Shown: piece after piece, positions 44,764 to 52,571 of the stretch
How positions within the stretch are numbered: the stretch's first letter is position 1
How the letters are laid out: every line of letters starts with the position of its first letter
Assembly (NCBI RefSeq): GCF_033242265.1
Contig: NZ_BTFW01000001.1
Span: 186,001 to 250,000, forward strand
Origin: Novosphingobium sp. IK01
GTDB lineage: Bacteria; Pseudomonadota; Alphaproteobacteria; Sphingomonadales; Sphingomonadaceae
Length of the DNA stretch: 64,000 nt
Direction: 5' to 3'
Translations under genes and position numbers: made by a program
Notes under the pieces: generated by a model
Database searches by the model: none
Seen by the model: the letters and a program-made list of their open reading frames with translations, nothing else
What the model was told of the DNA's origin: nothing

Positions 44764-44838
44764 GCCATGAAACGGTGCCGCAAAACCCCATCGGCGGGAT
44801 CTCTTGGCTATTTTCAGAAGGGCAGCATTGCCCTTTGA
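44753..44838 (-). promoter_or_regulatory. NasT (ANTAR) target leader RNA of nirB
   Basis: Two hairpins precede the terminator. P1 (44814-44838) has stem AAGGGC/GCCCTT, extended by TCA/TGA, and hexaloop AATGCT. P2 (44753-44768) has stem ATGGC/GCCAT and hexaloop AAAGCC. Both loops have A at position 1 and G at position 4, the signature of ANTAR-protein targets. P2 uses bases of the terminator 5' arm, so the two structures exclude each other. The linker (45 nt) is longer than in the narK leader. NasT, encoded at 48994-49575, is the obvious binder. Confidence 0.8.
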
Positions 44839-44850
44839 CACCACCCTAAA

Positions 44851-44880
44851 TGGAATCGCCCGAATGATCAAGCGATTCCA
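44851..44880 (-). terminator. Hairpin after the porin gene
   Basis: Perfect 9-bp stem (TGGAATCGC at 44851-44859 with its complement at 44872-44880, 12-nt loop), 13 bp after the porin stop, followed by only TTT on the minus strand. It may be a weak terminator or a processing signal separating the narK-porin message from nirB. Confidence 0.5.
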
Positions 44881-44893
44881 TCAAGAGGCTGTG

Positions 44894-46114
44894 TCAGATG
44901 GCCCAGTCGAGCTGGAGCCAGACCTTGTCGGTATCGGTCGCGAGCGCGTGCGCCTCGTAATGGGCATAGCGTACGGCCATGGTGGTCTTCTTCAGCTTGG
45001 CCTGGGCCAGCAGGTCCACTTCGTCGCCATAATGCTGGTCGAGGCGGTCGCTGTTGAAGCGGTGCCAGGTGCCCTGAAGCGTGATCGCGGTGAGCGGGCC
45101 GAACTTTTTGGCGCCATAGCCGCCGCCGAAGTAGAGATCGCGCACGCCATTGGCGGGCGTGGTCAGGAACTTGTCGGCCCAGCCCTGGAACTTGAAGTTG
45201 GTGCCCAGCGGGGTCTGGAAGCTGGTGAAGGCGACCCCCTGATCGGCGCCGAGCACTTCATAGCCCGCGTTGAGCTTCCAGCCCTTCACGTCGAGCGTGC
45301 CATCGGCCAGATAATAGTCGGCGCTGTAGCTGTTGGGGTTGCGGCGCCAGTCCGACTGGTGGGCGTAGCTGGCCTGATAGGCGAGCTTGACCGCCTTGGA
45401 GAAGGCGTGGGTCCCGGCAAATCGACCGCCATAGGTCTGGCTCGACAGGCGGAAACCCTGCACGGGGGCCTCGTTCTGGTCGACGAGATAGGCAAAGCCG
45501 GTCAGCGTGCCCAGCGGGGTCGTCCACGACAGGTTGCCCAGCACGTTGTTGCCGCTGATGCCCTGCTGGCGGGCGCCGTGACCGTCCGAACCCCAGATCG
45601 TGCGCACGTCCCAGACATAGGACACGTCGAGCTTGACCGACTTGATCGGGGTGATTTCGGCGCGCACGGCGTCGAAGGTCTGGGCATTGTTGCGAAAGCC
45701 CACGTTGCCCACGAAGCGTTCGTCGTCGAGGACGATCTTCTGGCGACCGGCGGTCAGGGTGAAGCCCTTGGCCTTGTACTGGAGCTGGCCGATATAGAGC
45801 CCGACATTCTGCGGATCGGCGACGAGAGGCCGCGTGGCGGCGCCGTTGAGGCCGTCGTAGTAGTGGCCGTCGATGGCAAGGTTGCCTTGCGCCACGACCG
45901 TTGCGGTAAAGCGGCCTGTCGTGGCCTGTGCCCCGCCGCGTACCCGCACGGTCACGGCATCGGCCTGATCAGCAATGCCTTGCTGCTCGACATGTTCATA
46001 GCGCAGGCGGGCTTCGACGACCGGCTTGATCGAGAACTCTTCGGCCTTTGCGGAGTGCGCGCAGAAGGCTCCGCCGACGGCCAGGACGGCCGCCGCAGTC
46101 GACATGGTCTTCAT
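44894..46114 (-). CDS. Alginate_export-family porin of the nitrate cluster
   Basis: 406 residues. A signal peptide (MKTMSTAAAVLAVGGAFCAHSAKA) precedes an outer-membrane beta-barrel with alternating strands throughout. LTAGRQKIVLDDERFVGNVGFRNNAQTFDAVR is the family signature region (key: AGRQ, ERFVG, FDAVR). It resembles the channel at 24317-25708 only in fold. It sits between narK and nirB on the same strand, so a role in letting nitrate or nitrite cross the outer membrane is likely but inferred. A GC-rich hairpin (46142-46175) lies between narK and this gene. Confidence 0.88.
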   Translation of the reverse strand: MKTMSTAAAVLAVGGAFCAHSAKAEEFSIKPVVEARLRYEHVEQQGIADQADAVTVRVRGGAQATTGRFTATVVAQGNLAIDGHYYDGLNGAATRPLVADPQNVGLYIGQLQYKAKGFTLTAGRQKIVLDDERFVGNVGFRNNAQTFDAVRAEITPIKSVKLDVSYVWDVRTIWGSDGHGARQQGISGNNVLGNLSWTTPLGTLTGFAYLVDQNEAPVQGFRLSSQTYGGRFAGTHAFSKAVKLAYQASYAHQSDWRRNPNSYSADYYLADGTLDVKGWKLNAGYEVLGADQGVAFTSFQTPLGTNFKFQGWADKFLTTPANGVRDLYFGGGYGAKKFGPLTAITLQGTWHRFNSDRLDQHYGDEVDLLAQAKLKKTTMAVRYAHYEAHALATDTDKVWLQLDWAI

Positions 46115-46141
46115 GGAAAGGTGTCCCCCTCAGGACAGTCA

Positions 46142-46175
46142 GGCCGGGCGGTGGTCCCTGATCCGCCGCCCGGCC
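46142..46175 (-). other. GC-rich hairpin between narK and the porin gene
   Basis: Perfect 10-bp arms GGCCGGGCGG (46142-46151) and CCGCCCGGCC (46166-46175). No T tract follows on the minus strand, so it looks like an mRNA-processing or stability hairpin rather than an intrinsic terminator. Confidence 0.5.
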
Positions 46176-46221
46176 CGGTTATGGTGTGATGAGGTCAATG
46201 AATGATGAGGCTATGGTACGT

Positions 46222-47493
46222 TCAGATGCGTGCGCCGGTCTTCCAGGTCGCGCGCCAGCGGGCCTTGACCAGGGCCACCGCGCCCAGAGCGACAACCGCG
46301 AGGGCTGCGAAGATCAGGAAGCCGGGGGCAAACGAGCCGGTGAACTGCTTGGCAAGACCCAGCGAGCTGGCGAGGTAGAAGCCGCCGATGCCGCCAGCCA
46401 TGCCGACCAGACCGGTCATGACGCCGATTTCAGCCTGGAAACGCTGCGGCACGAGCTGGAACACCGAGCCGTTGCCGGTGCCCAGAGCCAGCATGGCAAC
46501 CACGAAGAAGCCGAGTGCGGCGGGCAGCGTGGTGGCCTGCGAAACCCCGACGAGGGCGAGGGCGGCAACGGTGAAGACCATCATCAGCGCCTTGACGCCA
46601 CCGATCCTGTCGGCCAGCGCGCCGCCCATCGGACGCACCAGCGAACCGGCAAAGACGCAGAAGGCGGTGCAGTAACCGGCGACCACGGTGGTCAGGCCGA
46701 ACTGGTCGGTGAAGTAGATCGGCAGCGAGGCCGCCAGACCCACGAAGCCCCCGAAAGTGACCGAGTAGAAGGCCATCAGCCACCAGGCATCGACCTGCTT
46801 GAGCAGCGCGGCATAGTCCATCAGCTTGCGCGGGGCGGGCTGGTTGGGCGAATCCTTGGCCATGATCATGTAGAGCACGAAGACGATGGTCAGCGGGATG
46901 CAGGCCAGACCCAGAACGGTGTTCCAGCCGAACAGCTTGGCCAGCGTGGGCGCAAACAGCGAGGCCAGCACGGTGCCCGAGTTGCCCATGCCCGCAAGGC
47001 CCATGGCCTTGCCCTGGTGCTCGGCCGGATACCAGCGGCTGGCCAGCGGCAGCGCGATGGCGAAGCTGGCGCCGGCAAAGCCGAGGATCACGGCGAGGGC
47101 AAGCGTGCCTTCAAAGCTGCTCACGCCCATGATCCAGGCGGTGAACAGGCCGGCGATGACGATGACCTGGTTGATCGCGCCCGACAGCTTGGGGCCGATA
47201 CGGTCGACCAGAAGGCCGTTGATCACGCGCAGGAATGCGCCCGCAAGCGTGGGAAGCGCAACCATCAGCCCCTTTTCGGCAGGGGTGAGGTGCAGCGTCT
47301 TGGAGATTTCGGGCGCCAGCGGCCCGAGCAGGACCCAGACCATGAAGGCAAGGTCGAAATAGAGGAAGGCAGCGATCAGCGTGGGCTTGTGGCCCGCCTT
47401 CCAGAAGCTGGTCGAAGGCTGGTCTGCCGGTTGGATGGCCGCGCTCGAGGGCGCGGCCTTGTCTTGGTCATTGCGCATGAATGCGGTTGCCAT
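46222..47493 (-). CDS. narK: Nitrate/nitrite transporter NarK
   Basis: 423 residues with 12 predicted membrane helices, MFS nitrate/nitrite porter family. Both nitrate-signature regions are visible: GFAGASFAIALPLASRWYP near residue 140 and GTGNGSVFQLVPQRF near 335. It brings nitrate into the cytoplasm for NasA. The ATG has AGAGGA 7 bases upstream. It is preceded by a leader with a NasT-type RNA and terminator (47572-47672) and by a plausible promoter (47705-47733). The nitrate sensor genes nasS and nasT lie directly upstream. Confidence 0.96.
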   Translation of the reverse strand: MATAFMRNDQDKAAPSSAAIQPADQPSTSFWKAGHKPTLIAAFLYFDLAFMVWVLLGPLAPEISKTLHLTPAEKGLMVALPTLAGAFLRVINGLLVDRIGPKLSGAINQVIVIAGLFTAWIMGVSSFEGTLALAVILGFAGASFAIALPLASRWYPAEHQGKAMGLAGMGNSGTVLASLFAPTLAKLFGWNTVLGLACIPLTIVFVLYMIMAKDSPNQPAPRKLMDYAALLKQVDAWWLMAFYSVTFGGFVGLAASLPIYFTDQFGLTTVVAGYCTAFCVFAGSLVRPMGGALADRIGGVKALMMVFTVAALALVGVSQATTLPAALGFFVVAMLALGTGNGSVFQLVPQRFQAEIGVMTGLVGMAGGIGGFYLASSLGLAKQFTGSFAPGFLIFAALAVVALGAVALVKARWRATWKTGARI

Positions 47494-47571
47494 GGTTACG
47501 TCCTCTGTGACTTTCCGGCCCGGTGACGTGTCGAGTGGTGGGCTGGAGGGTGAATCAGGAAAGCGGACACG

Positions 47572-47621
47572 AAAAAAGCCGCAGGCCGGACGTCACCCTT
47601 GGGTAAGTCCGGTCAGCGGCT
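47572..47621 (-). terminator. Intrinsic terminator in the narK leader
   Basis: Stem arms 47607-47621 and 47577-47591 (AGCCGC and CCGGAC segments pair, with a 3-nt internal mismatch) are followed by TTTTTT on the minus strand. It lies about 80 bp before the narK start. Its 5' arm shares bases with hairpin P2 of the leader, as expected for controlled read-through. Confidence 0.92.
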
Positions 47622-47672
47622 TTGCTGCGAATGTCGGTAGGAATAGCGCCCCGCCTTTGGGACGAGCTATCC
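47614..47672 (-). promoter_or_regulatory. NasT (ANTAR) target leader RNA of narK
   Basis: P1 (47640-47672) is an imperfect stem closing the hexaloop AAAGGC. P2 (47614-47627) is CAGC/GCTG closing the hexaloop AAAGCC. A1 and G4 are present in both loops and the linker is 12 nt. The P2 loop sequence is identical to that in the nirB leader. P2 overlaps the 5' arm of the terminator at 47572-47621, giving an antiterminator/terminator switch for NasT. Confidence 0.82.
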
Positions 47673-47704
47673 GGAATGGGCACGCTTCATCGCGCGACAG
47701 CCCC

Positions 47705-47733
47705 ATAATCCTTCGAATCGCCCAATCTGGCAA
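47705..47733 (-). promoter_or_regulatory. Predicted narK promoter
   Basis: On the minus strand TTGCCA, 17-bp spacer, GATTAT. This places a start near 47698 and a leader of about 205 nt that includes the NasT target and terminator. Confidence 0.45.
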
Positions 47734-47782
47734 GTCGGAAAATTACGTGATGGCCAAGGAAACGTATCGGCTCAGGCTAAAA

Positions 47783-48997
47783 TCATGACTGAGAGGCAAA
47801 ACTGGCCAGATATTCGTCGATCCGCTCGGGGTCGAAAACCCGTCCGTCGAAGAAGCGGTCGGGTCCGAGCATCAGGTTGCCCTTGCTCGATCCGGCGGGA
47901 AGCGGGGCGGTCAGCGCGCCTTCGACTTTCATGCTGGCGCCGGGCATCGGCAGGTCGCTGCCGGTCAGCGCGCGGCGGTAGATGTCGGGGCGGAACACCT
48001 GCGCGGCACGGGCGGCCATCTCGGGCGAGGCTTCGACCATGTTCCAGCGGACCAGTTGCGAATAGATCCACAGCGCCTGGCTGCGCCACGGGAACGGCGT
48101 GGCCTCGCGCGAGAACAGCACGAAATCGGGACATTCGATCGCGCTGTCGCCCGCGCGCGGAATGATCGTGCCCTTGAGTGTCCGCTCGATCACCTCGACA
48201 TTCTGGCCGACATAGCGTTCCTCGGCCAGAATGGCGGCAAGGGCCGGACGGTTTTCCGGCTCGTCGCACCAGAGCGCCGCGCGGGCCAGCGCGCGCAGCA
48301 GGCGGTCGGTCAGATCGGGGTTTTCCGCCAGCCATGGCTCGCGGAAGGCGAGGACTTTTTCCACCCCGCGCTGCCAGATCCGCTCGCCCACGGCCACGGC
48401 CTCGGCCCGGCCCGAATCGATGGCGGCGCTGCCCCAGGGCTCGCCCGCGATGAAACCGTCGATTTCCCCGGCATGGATCGCCTCGACCGTGAGCGAGGGG
48501 GGCAGCACGCGCAACACCACGTCGCGGTCGGGATCGACCCCTGCGCTCGCCAGCCAGTAGCGCAGCATCAGCGCATGGCTGGAAAAGCGATGGACGACGC
48601 CGATGATCGGCTTGCGTCGCCACAGGCCGATGGCGGCGGCAAAATCGTGGGCGGTTCCCAGCGGATCGGCGAGCCGCGCGACCGGATCGGGATCGAGCGC
48701 GGCGGCAAAGTCGCGCGCCATGACCAGCATGTTGCCATTGACGCCCAGCTTGAACGGCGTGGACAGCGCGGCGGGCTGCTGGCTGAGGCCGAGCGTGACG
48801 GCGACCGCAAGCGGGGCAAGCATGTGCGCGGCCTGGACCTGACCATAGACGAGCCGGTCGCGCAGCGTTGCCCAGCTGGTCGTGCGCACGAGATCGAGGG
48901 CAAGGCCTTCTTCCTCGGCAAACCCCCGTTCGCGCGCGACGGCCAGAACGGCCACGTCGTTCAGGGGCAGGAACGCGATACTCAGCTTGGTGGTCAT
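47783..48997 (-). CDS. nasS: NasS-like nitrate/nitrite sensor protein
   Basis: 404 residues of the NrtA/CmpA periplasmic-binding-protein fold but with no signal peptide, which marks the cytoplasmic sensor NasS rather than a transport protein. Family landmarks are SIAFLPLNDVAVLAVA at the N-terminus, LAPLAVAVTLGL, GVNGNMLVMAR, and GEIDGFIAGEPWGSAAI near residue 185. In characterised systems NasS holds NasT inactive until it binds nitrate or nitrite. It overlaps nasT by four bases (ATGA), so the pair is translated together. Confidence 0.93.
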   Translation of the reverse strand: MTTKLSIAFLPLNDVAVLAVARERGFAEEEGLALDLVRTTSWATLRDRLVYGQVQAAHMLAPLAVAVTLGLSQQPAALSTPFKLGVNGNMLVMARDFAAALDPDPVARLADPLGTAHDFAAAIGLWRRKPIIGVVHRFSSHALMLRYWLASAGVDPDRDVVLRVLPPSLTVEAIHAGEIDGFIAGEPWGSAAIDSGRAEAVAVGERIWQRGVEKVLAFREPWLAENPDLTDRLLRALARAALWCDEPENRPALAAILAEERYVGQNVEVIERTLKGTIIPRAGDSAIECPDFVLFSREATPFPWRSQALWIYSQLVRWNMVEASPEMAARAAQVFRPDIYRRALTGSDLPMPGASMKVEGALTAPLPAGSSKGNLMLGPDRFFDGRVFDPERIDEYLASFASQS

Positions 48998-49575
48998 GAG
49001 GCCCCTCCCAGCAAGTCGCTGGCCGTGATCAGTGCTTGCGCCACATCGACGATCTTCTTGCCCTGGTTCATCGCGCCCGAGCGGAGCAGGGCATAGGCAT
49101 CCTGTTCGGTAAGGCCGCGCTGGTTCATCAGGATCGACTTGGCGCGGTCGATCAGCTTGCGGTCGGCCAGCGCCGTGCGCGCTTCCTCCAGCTCGGTCTG
49201 CATGCGCGAGAAGGCGTTGAACCGCCGCACCGCCAGTTCGAGCACGGGCTTGACCCGCTCCTTGCGCAAGCCGTCGACCACATAGGCCGAAACCCCCGCA
49301 TCGATGGCCGCGCCGATCATCGCCTCGTCCGACTGGTCGACGAACATCGCGATGGGCCGGGCCAGCGCACGGCTGACGGTGAGCATTTCCTCAAGCGTGT
49401 CGCGGCTGGGGCTGCCCAGATCCATGAGCACGACATCGGGTGCCATGCGTTCGAGCCGGGCGACAAAGGCGCCGCGCGGGGGCACGATGTGAATGTCATC
49501 GTAGCCGGCCTCGCGCAGGCCTTCTTCCAGAACTGTCGCACGCAACCCGCTGTCGTCGATGATGACTATGCGCAT
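48994..49575 (-). CDS. nasT: NasT, ANTAR-domain antitermination regulator
   Basis: 193 residues. A receiver-like domain at about 1-120 has IIDDSGLR and Asp52 in VVLMDLGSP but a divergent C-terminal half. A coiled linker leads to an ANTAR RNA-binding domain at about 130-190 (LADRKLIDRAKSILMNQRGLTEQDAYALLR). NasT binds paired hexaloop hairpins and lets polymerase pass a terminator. Two matching targets occur in this cluster, before narK and nirB. The start is the ATG of MRIVIIDDS with AAAGGG upstream; the frame to 49614 has no ribosome site. Confidence 0.94.
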   Translation of the reverse strand: MRIVIIDDSGLRATVLEEGLREAGYDDIHIVPPRGAFVARLERMAPDVVLMDLGSPSRDTLEEMLTVSRALARPIAMFVDQSDEAMIGAAIDAGVSAYVVDGLRKERVKPVLELAVRRFNAFSRMQTELEEARTALADRKLIDRAKSILMNQRGLTEQDAYALLRSGAMNQGKKIVDVAQALITASDLLGGAS

Positions 49576-49673
49576 GAAGGCCCTTTCGCGGGGCATCCTT
49601 GCCGCAATGTCCATATGGCGTCAACGCCGGGTGCCGCTTGGCATGGCGGGAGGCGCCAGTCTGCTCCCGAACC

Positions 49674-51821
49674 TCAGATCCTGAACCGGAGTTCGGCCAG
49701 AAACGTGCGCGGCTGGCCCGGAAAATGCCCGCTCTGCGCGCTGAAGCCCGAGGCCGCATAGACCTTGTCGAAGAGGTTGTTGACCTTGAGCAGCACCTCG
49801 GCAAACTTCAGGCGCTTGGTGATCGATGCGTCGAAGATCGCATAGGGACGCACCGTCTGTCCCGACAGGCTCAGGCGACGCGATACATATTCGCCGCCAA
49901 AGGCAAAGGCCGCGTCGATCGCGGGAACCTGATGGCGTGTCCAGAAGCCCAGCTTGTGCCGGGGGGCGTTGGCGAACTGGTTGCCGACGGCATTGGTGAT
50001 CGACTGGCCCGGCGCGGTTCCCGTGATGCGGGTATCGTTGTAGCCATAGTTGGCGAGCAGGACCCAGTTGGGCGTAAGGTCGGTGGACAGGTCGATCTCG
50101 AAGCCCTTGCTGGTCACTTCGCCGACCGGGGCGAGCTGGTCGATGCCGTTGACCGGCGCCAGCGAGGGATCGACTTGCAGGATGTTGCGACGCACGATCC
50201 GGTAGAGGGCCAGATTGGCCTGAAGGCGGCCATTGAAGAGCTGGGACTTCACCCCGCCTTCGATCTGGTTGCCGGTGACGGGCGCGAAGGGGCCGCCTGC
50301 GTTGGCGTCCTGGCTGGCGGCGGTCTGTGGCTCGAAGCTTTGCGACCAGCTGAAATAGGTCGATATGTCGTGGCGGGGCTTGAAGATCAGGCCGCTGCGA
50401 AAGGTGATGTCGCTATCGGAGTAGGACGAGCGGGAACTGGCCGTCTGGCCGGTGCCGGTGGTCACGCTGTCTTCGAAGTGATCGTAGCGCACACCGCCCA
50501 CCAGCAGCAGGGCCGGGGTCAGCGCGATCTGGTCCTGAAGGTAGATGCCGCGCCGTTTCGAGCGGGTGTCGGTGACCGTATAGGGCAACAGGGCCGCGCG
50601 CGCGGGATCGGAGGCCGATGTGCCATAGACCGGGTTGGACAGGCTGAGCGAGGTGACGCCCGCGCGCAGGATGCGCGAGTTCAGCACGCTCTTCTCGTTG
50701 TACCAGTCGGCACCGGCCTGAATCTTGTGTTCCATGCCCAGGATATCGAGCCGGGCGGTGGTGTTGGTCGAGAACGACAGGCCGTGCACGGGCCGGATCT
50801 GGTCGCGGAATTCGCGGCGGACGAGGTCGGGATTGTTCGGGGCCAGCCCGCGCGGCTCATGGTATTTCTGGACTTCGCGGGCGTTGAAATAGCGCACGCC
50901 CGCATCGAAGGTCACGCGCTTGCCGATGCTCGTCTGGTAGCGGGCCTGGTAGGCCTGGCTCTTGAGGTGGAGGAAATCGGTCCGCTCATTGGCATTCCAG
51001 GAAATGTCGGACAGGAAATGGCCGTCATCGTCGGTCAGCACCCCGCGCAGGCGATTGGCGCGCAGGTAGTTGTCGTAGATGGTGGCCTGAAGCGTCAGCT
51101 TGCCGCCCTCGTTGGTGCGGATGGCAATGCCGCCATCGGCGATCCGCGACTTGTTGCTCGTGTTGCGGCGATAGGGATCGGTCGCTTCGTAGAACCCGCC
51201 GAGGCGATAGGTGACGATGCCATTGGCGTCGATGGGGCCGGTTGCCTCGGCTGAAAGCCCGGCGCGGGCATAGGTGCCGCCGGTCAGAACCATGCGCAGG
51301 GCGCGCTTCTCTGATGGTGTTTTCGAGACATAGTTGATGATGCCGCCCGGCGAACCGGGGCCGAAGAACAGGCCTGCGGGGCCTTTGAGCACTTCGACGC
51401 GCTCGATGTTGAAGAGTTGCGGCACGGAAAAGCCGATGAACGGATTGCCGCGCTGTCCGTCGTAGAAGGACTGGTCCTGCCGGAACCCGCGGAAGGTGAC
51501 CCCGGCATAGCTGAAGAAGCTGACCCCCGAAATATTGCGGTAGATATCGGTTGCATCGCGCGCGCCCTGATCGGCGAAGAGGTCGGAATTGATGACCTGG
51601 ATCGCCTGGGGAATGTTCATGGGGTCCTCGACGGACTTGCCGACGGTCGTTTGCGTGGTGCGATAAAGGCGCTGGACGCGGCCGGTGACGAGGATGGTAT
51701 TGGCCGGATCGCTTGCGTCATCCTCCGGTGCGGGGCTCTCCAGTGCGGGCGCGTCTTGGGCCAGGGCGGGTGAAGCGATGAGTGTGGCAGTGCTCAACAG
51801 GATGAACCGGAACGCAGACAA
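49674..51821 (-). CDS. TonB-dependent siderophore-type receptor
   Basis: 715 residues from the proposed TTG start. A signal peptide (LLSTATLIASPALAQ) is followed by the plug domain (about 60-165, with DATDIYRNISGV and FFGPGSPGGIINYV) and a 22-strand-type barrel ending in Phe-Arg-Ile. It matches ferric siderophore receptors (TIGR01783-like). No ATG lies at the expected place. TTG at 51821 has AAGGGGG 5 bases upstream and places the hydrophobic signal correctly, whereas the ATG at 51911 would add 30 unlikely residues. A half-matching Fur box is at 51842-51860. It is downstream of nothing obvious and 98 bp from nasT. Confidence 0.92.
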   Translation of the reverse strand: MSAFRFILLSTATLIASPALAQDAPALESPAPEDDASDPANTILVTGRVQRLYRTTQTTVGKSVEDPMNIPQAIQVINSDLFADQGARDATDIYRNISGVSFFSYAGVTFRGFRQDQSFYDGQRGNPFIGFSVPQLFNIERVEVLKGPAGLFFGPGSPGGIINYVSKTPSEKRALRMVLTGGTYARAGLSAEATGPIDANGIVTYRLGGFYEATDPYRRNTSNKSRIADGGIAIRTNEGGKLTLQATIYDNYLRANRLRGVLTDDDGHFLSDISWNANERTDFLHLKSQAYQARYQTSIGKRVTFDAGVRYFNAREVQKYHEPRGLAPNNPDLVRREFRDQIRPVHGLSFSTNTTARLDILGMEHKIQAGADWYNEKSVLNSRILRAGVTSLSLSNPVYGTSASDPARAALLPYTVTDTRSKRRGIYLQDQIALTPALLLVGGVRYDHFEDSVTTGTGQTASSRSSYSDSDITFRSGLIFKPRHDISTYFSWSQSFEPQTAASQDANAGGPFAPVTGNQIEGGVKSQLFNGRLQANLALYRIVRRNILQVDPSLAPVNGIDQLAPVGEVTSKGFEIDLSTDLTPNWVLLANYGYNDTRITGTAPGQSITNAVGNQFANAPRHKLGFWTRHQVPAIDAAFAFGGEYVSRRLSLSGQTVRPYAIFDASITKRLKFAEVLLKVNNLFDKVYAASGFSAQSGHFPGQPRTFLAELRFRI

Positions 51822-52241
51822 GAAAGCCCCCTTGACGATTTGATAATGAAATCGACTCGCAATAGCTATTTCGAAAGGGTGCTGCAAACGCGAAAATGGC
51901 AGGGCCGGCATTTACAGGCGGAGAAGTGCCTGAATGGTCCCGGATCACTCCTCAGGGAAGCAGGGTTGCAGGGCAGGGGGCGGCGTCCAATGCCGCCGGA
52001 TCAGCCGTCCCTGAAGGTGCTGGTGGCCTGCCGGGCCATAGCCTGTGGCACGCGATTGGCGATCGCCACCGGGAATTGCCCCATGTTGCGCTCATCTTTG
52101 GCTTTTGACGGGTGAGGGGCGCCGGACATGGCACTGTTGAGCGTTGTCCGGTCCGGGTATTCCCCTTGCTGGCGCATGGCCGGGTCTTCGGGAATATACG
52201 CGCGTTCTTGAGCGGAATGATGCGCTACTATTTCGGGGGGG
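51822..52241. other. Intergenic region between TonB receptor and tRNA-Lys
   Basis: 420 bp. Apart from the receptor's ribosome site and the Fur-box candidate, I see no gene, clear promoter or repeat. The short plus-strand frames from 51840 have no family features. Confidence 0.4.
51842..51860. promoter_or_regulatory. Weak Fur-box candidate
   Basis: GATAATGAAATCGACTCGC agrees with the 19-bp Fur consensus at about 12 positions, with one half (GATAATGA) perfect. It lies 21 bp before the receptor start. Control by iron is expected for this gene class. Confidence 0.3.
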
Positions 52242-52317
<76 letters not shown>

Positions 52318-52392
52318 ATACCTGCCTGGGGGCAAGTCCTGCCGGTCTGGTGAGCGCAGGCAGGGCCGGTGATGGTTACACCGGAAAGGATT

Positions 52393-52468
<76 letters not shown>

Positions 52469-52504
52469 GGGTTCCCGAGCGACCGTCGCCGCCCGGGAGC
52501 GGCC

Positions 52505-52532
52505 CCAATACTGATTTTTGAGGGTATGCCAA
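52505..52532 (-). promoter_or_regulatory. Predicted tRNA-Lys promoter
   Basis: On the minus strand TTGGCA, 16-bp spacer, TATTGG, followed by a GC-rich discriminator (GGGCCGC) as is usual for stringently controlled stable RNA genes. It lies 37 bp before tRNA copy 3. Confidence 0.4.
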
Positions 52533-52571
52533 GCCCTAAAATGAACTTTTTCAGGCTTGATGTGCATTTTC

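Noticed and set aside
42123..44849. 908-residue plus-strand frame
   Set aside because: It is antisense to nirB and runs through the nirB leader terminator.
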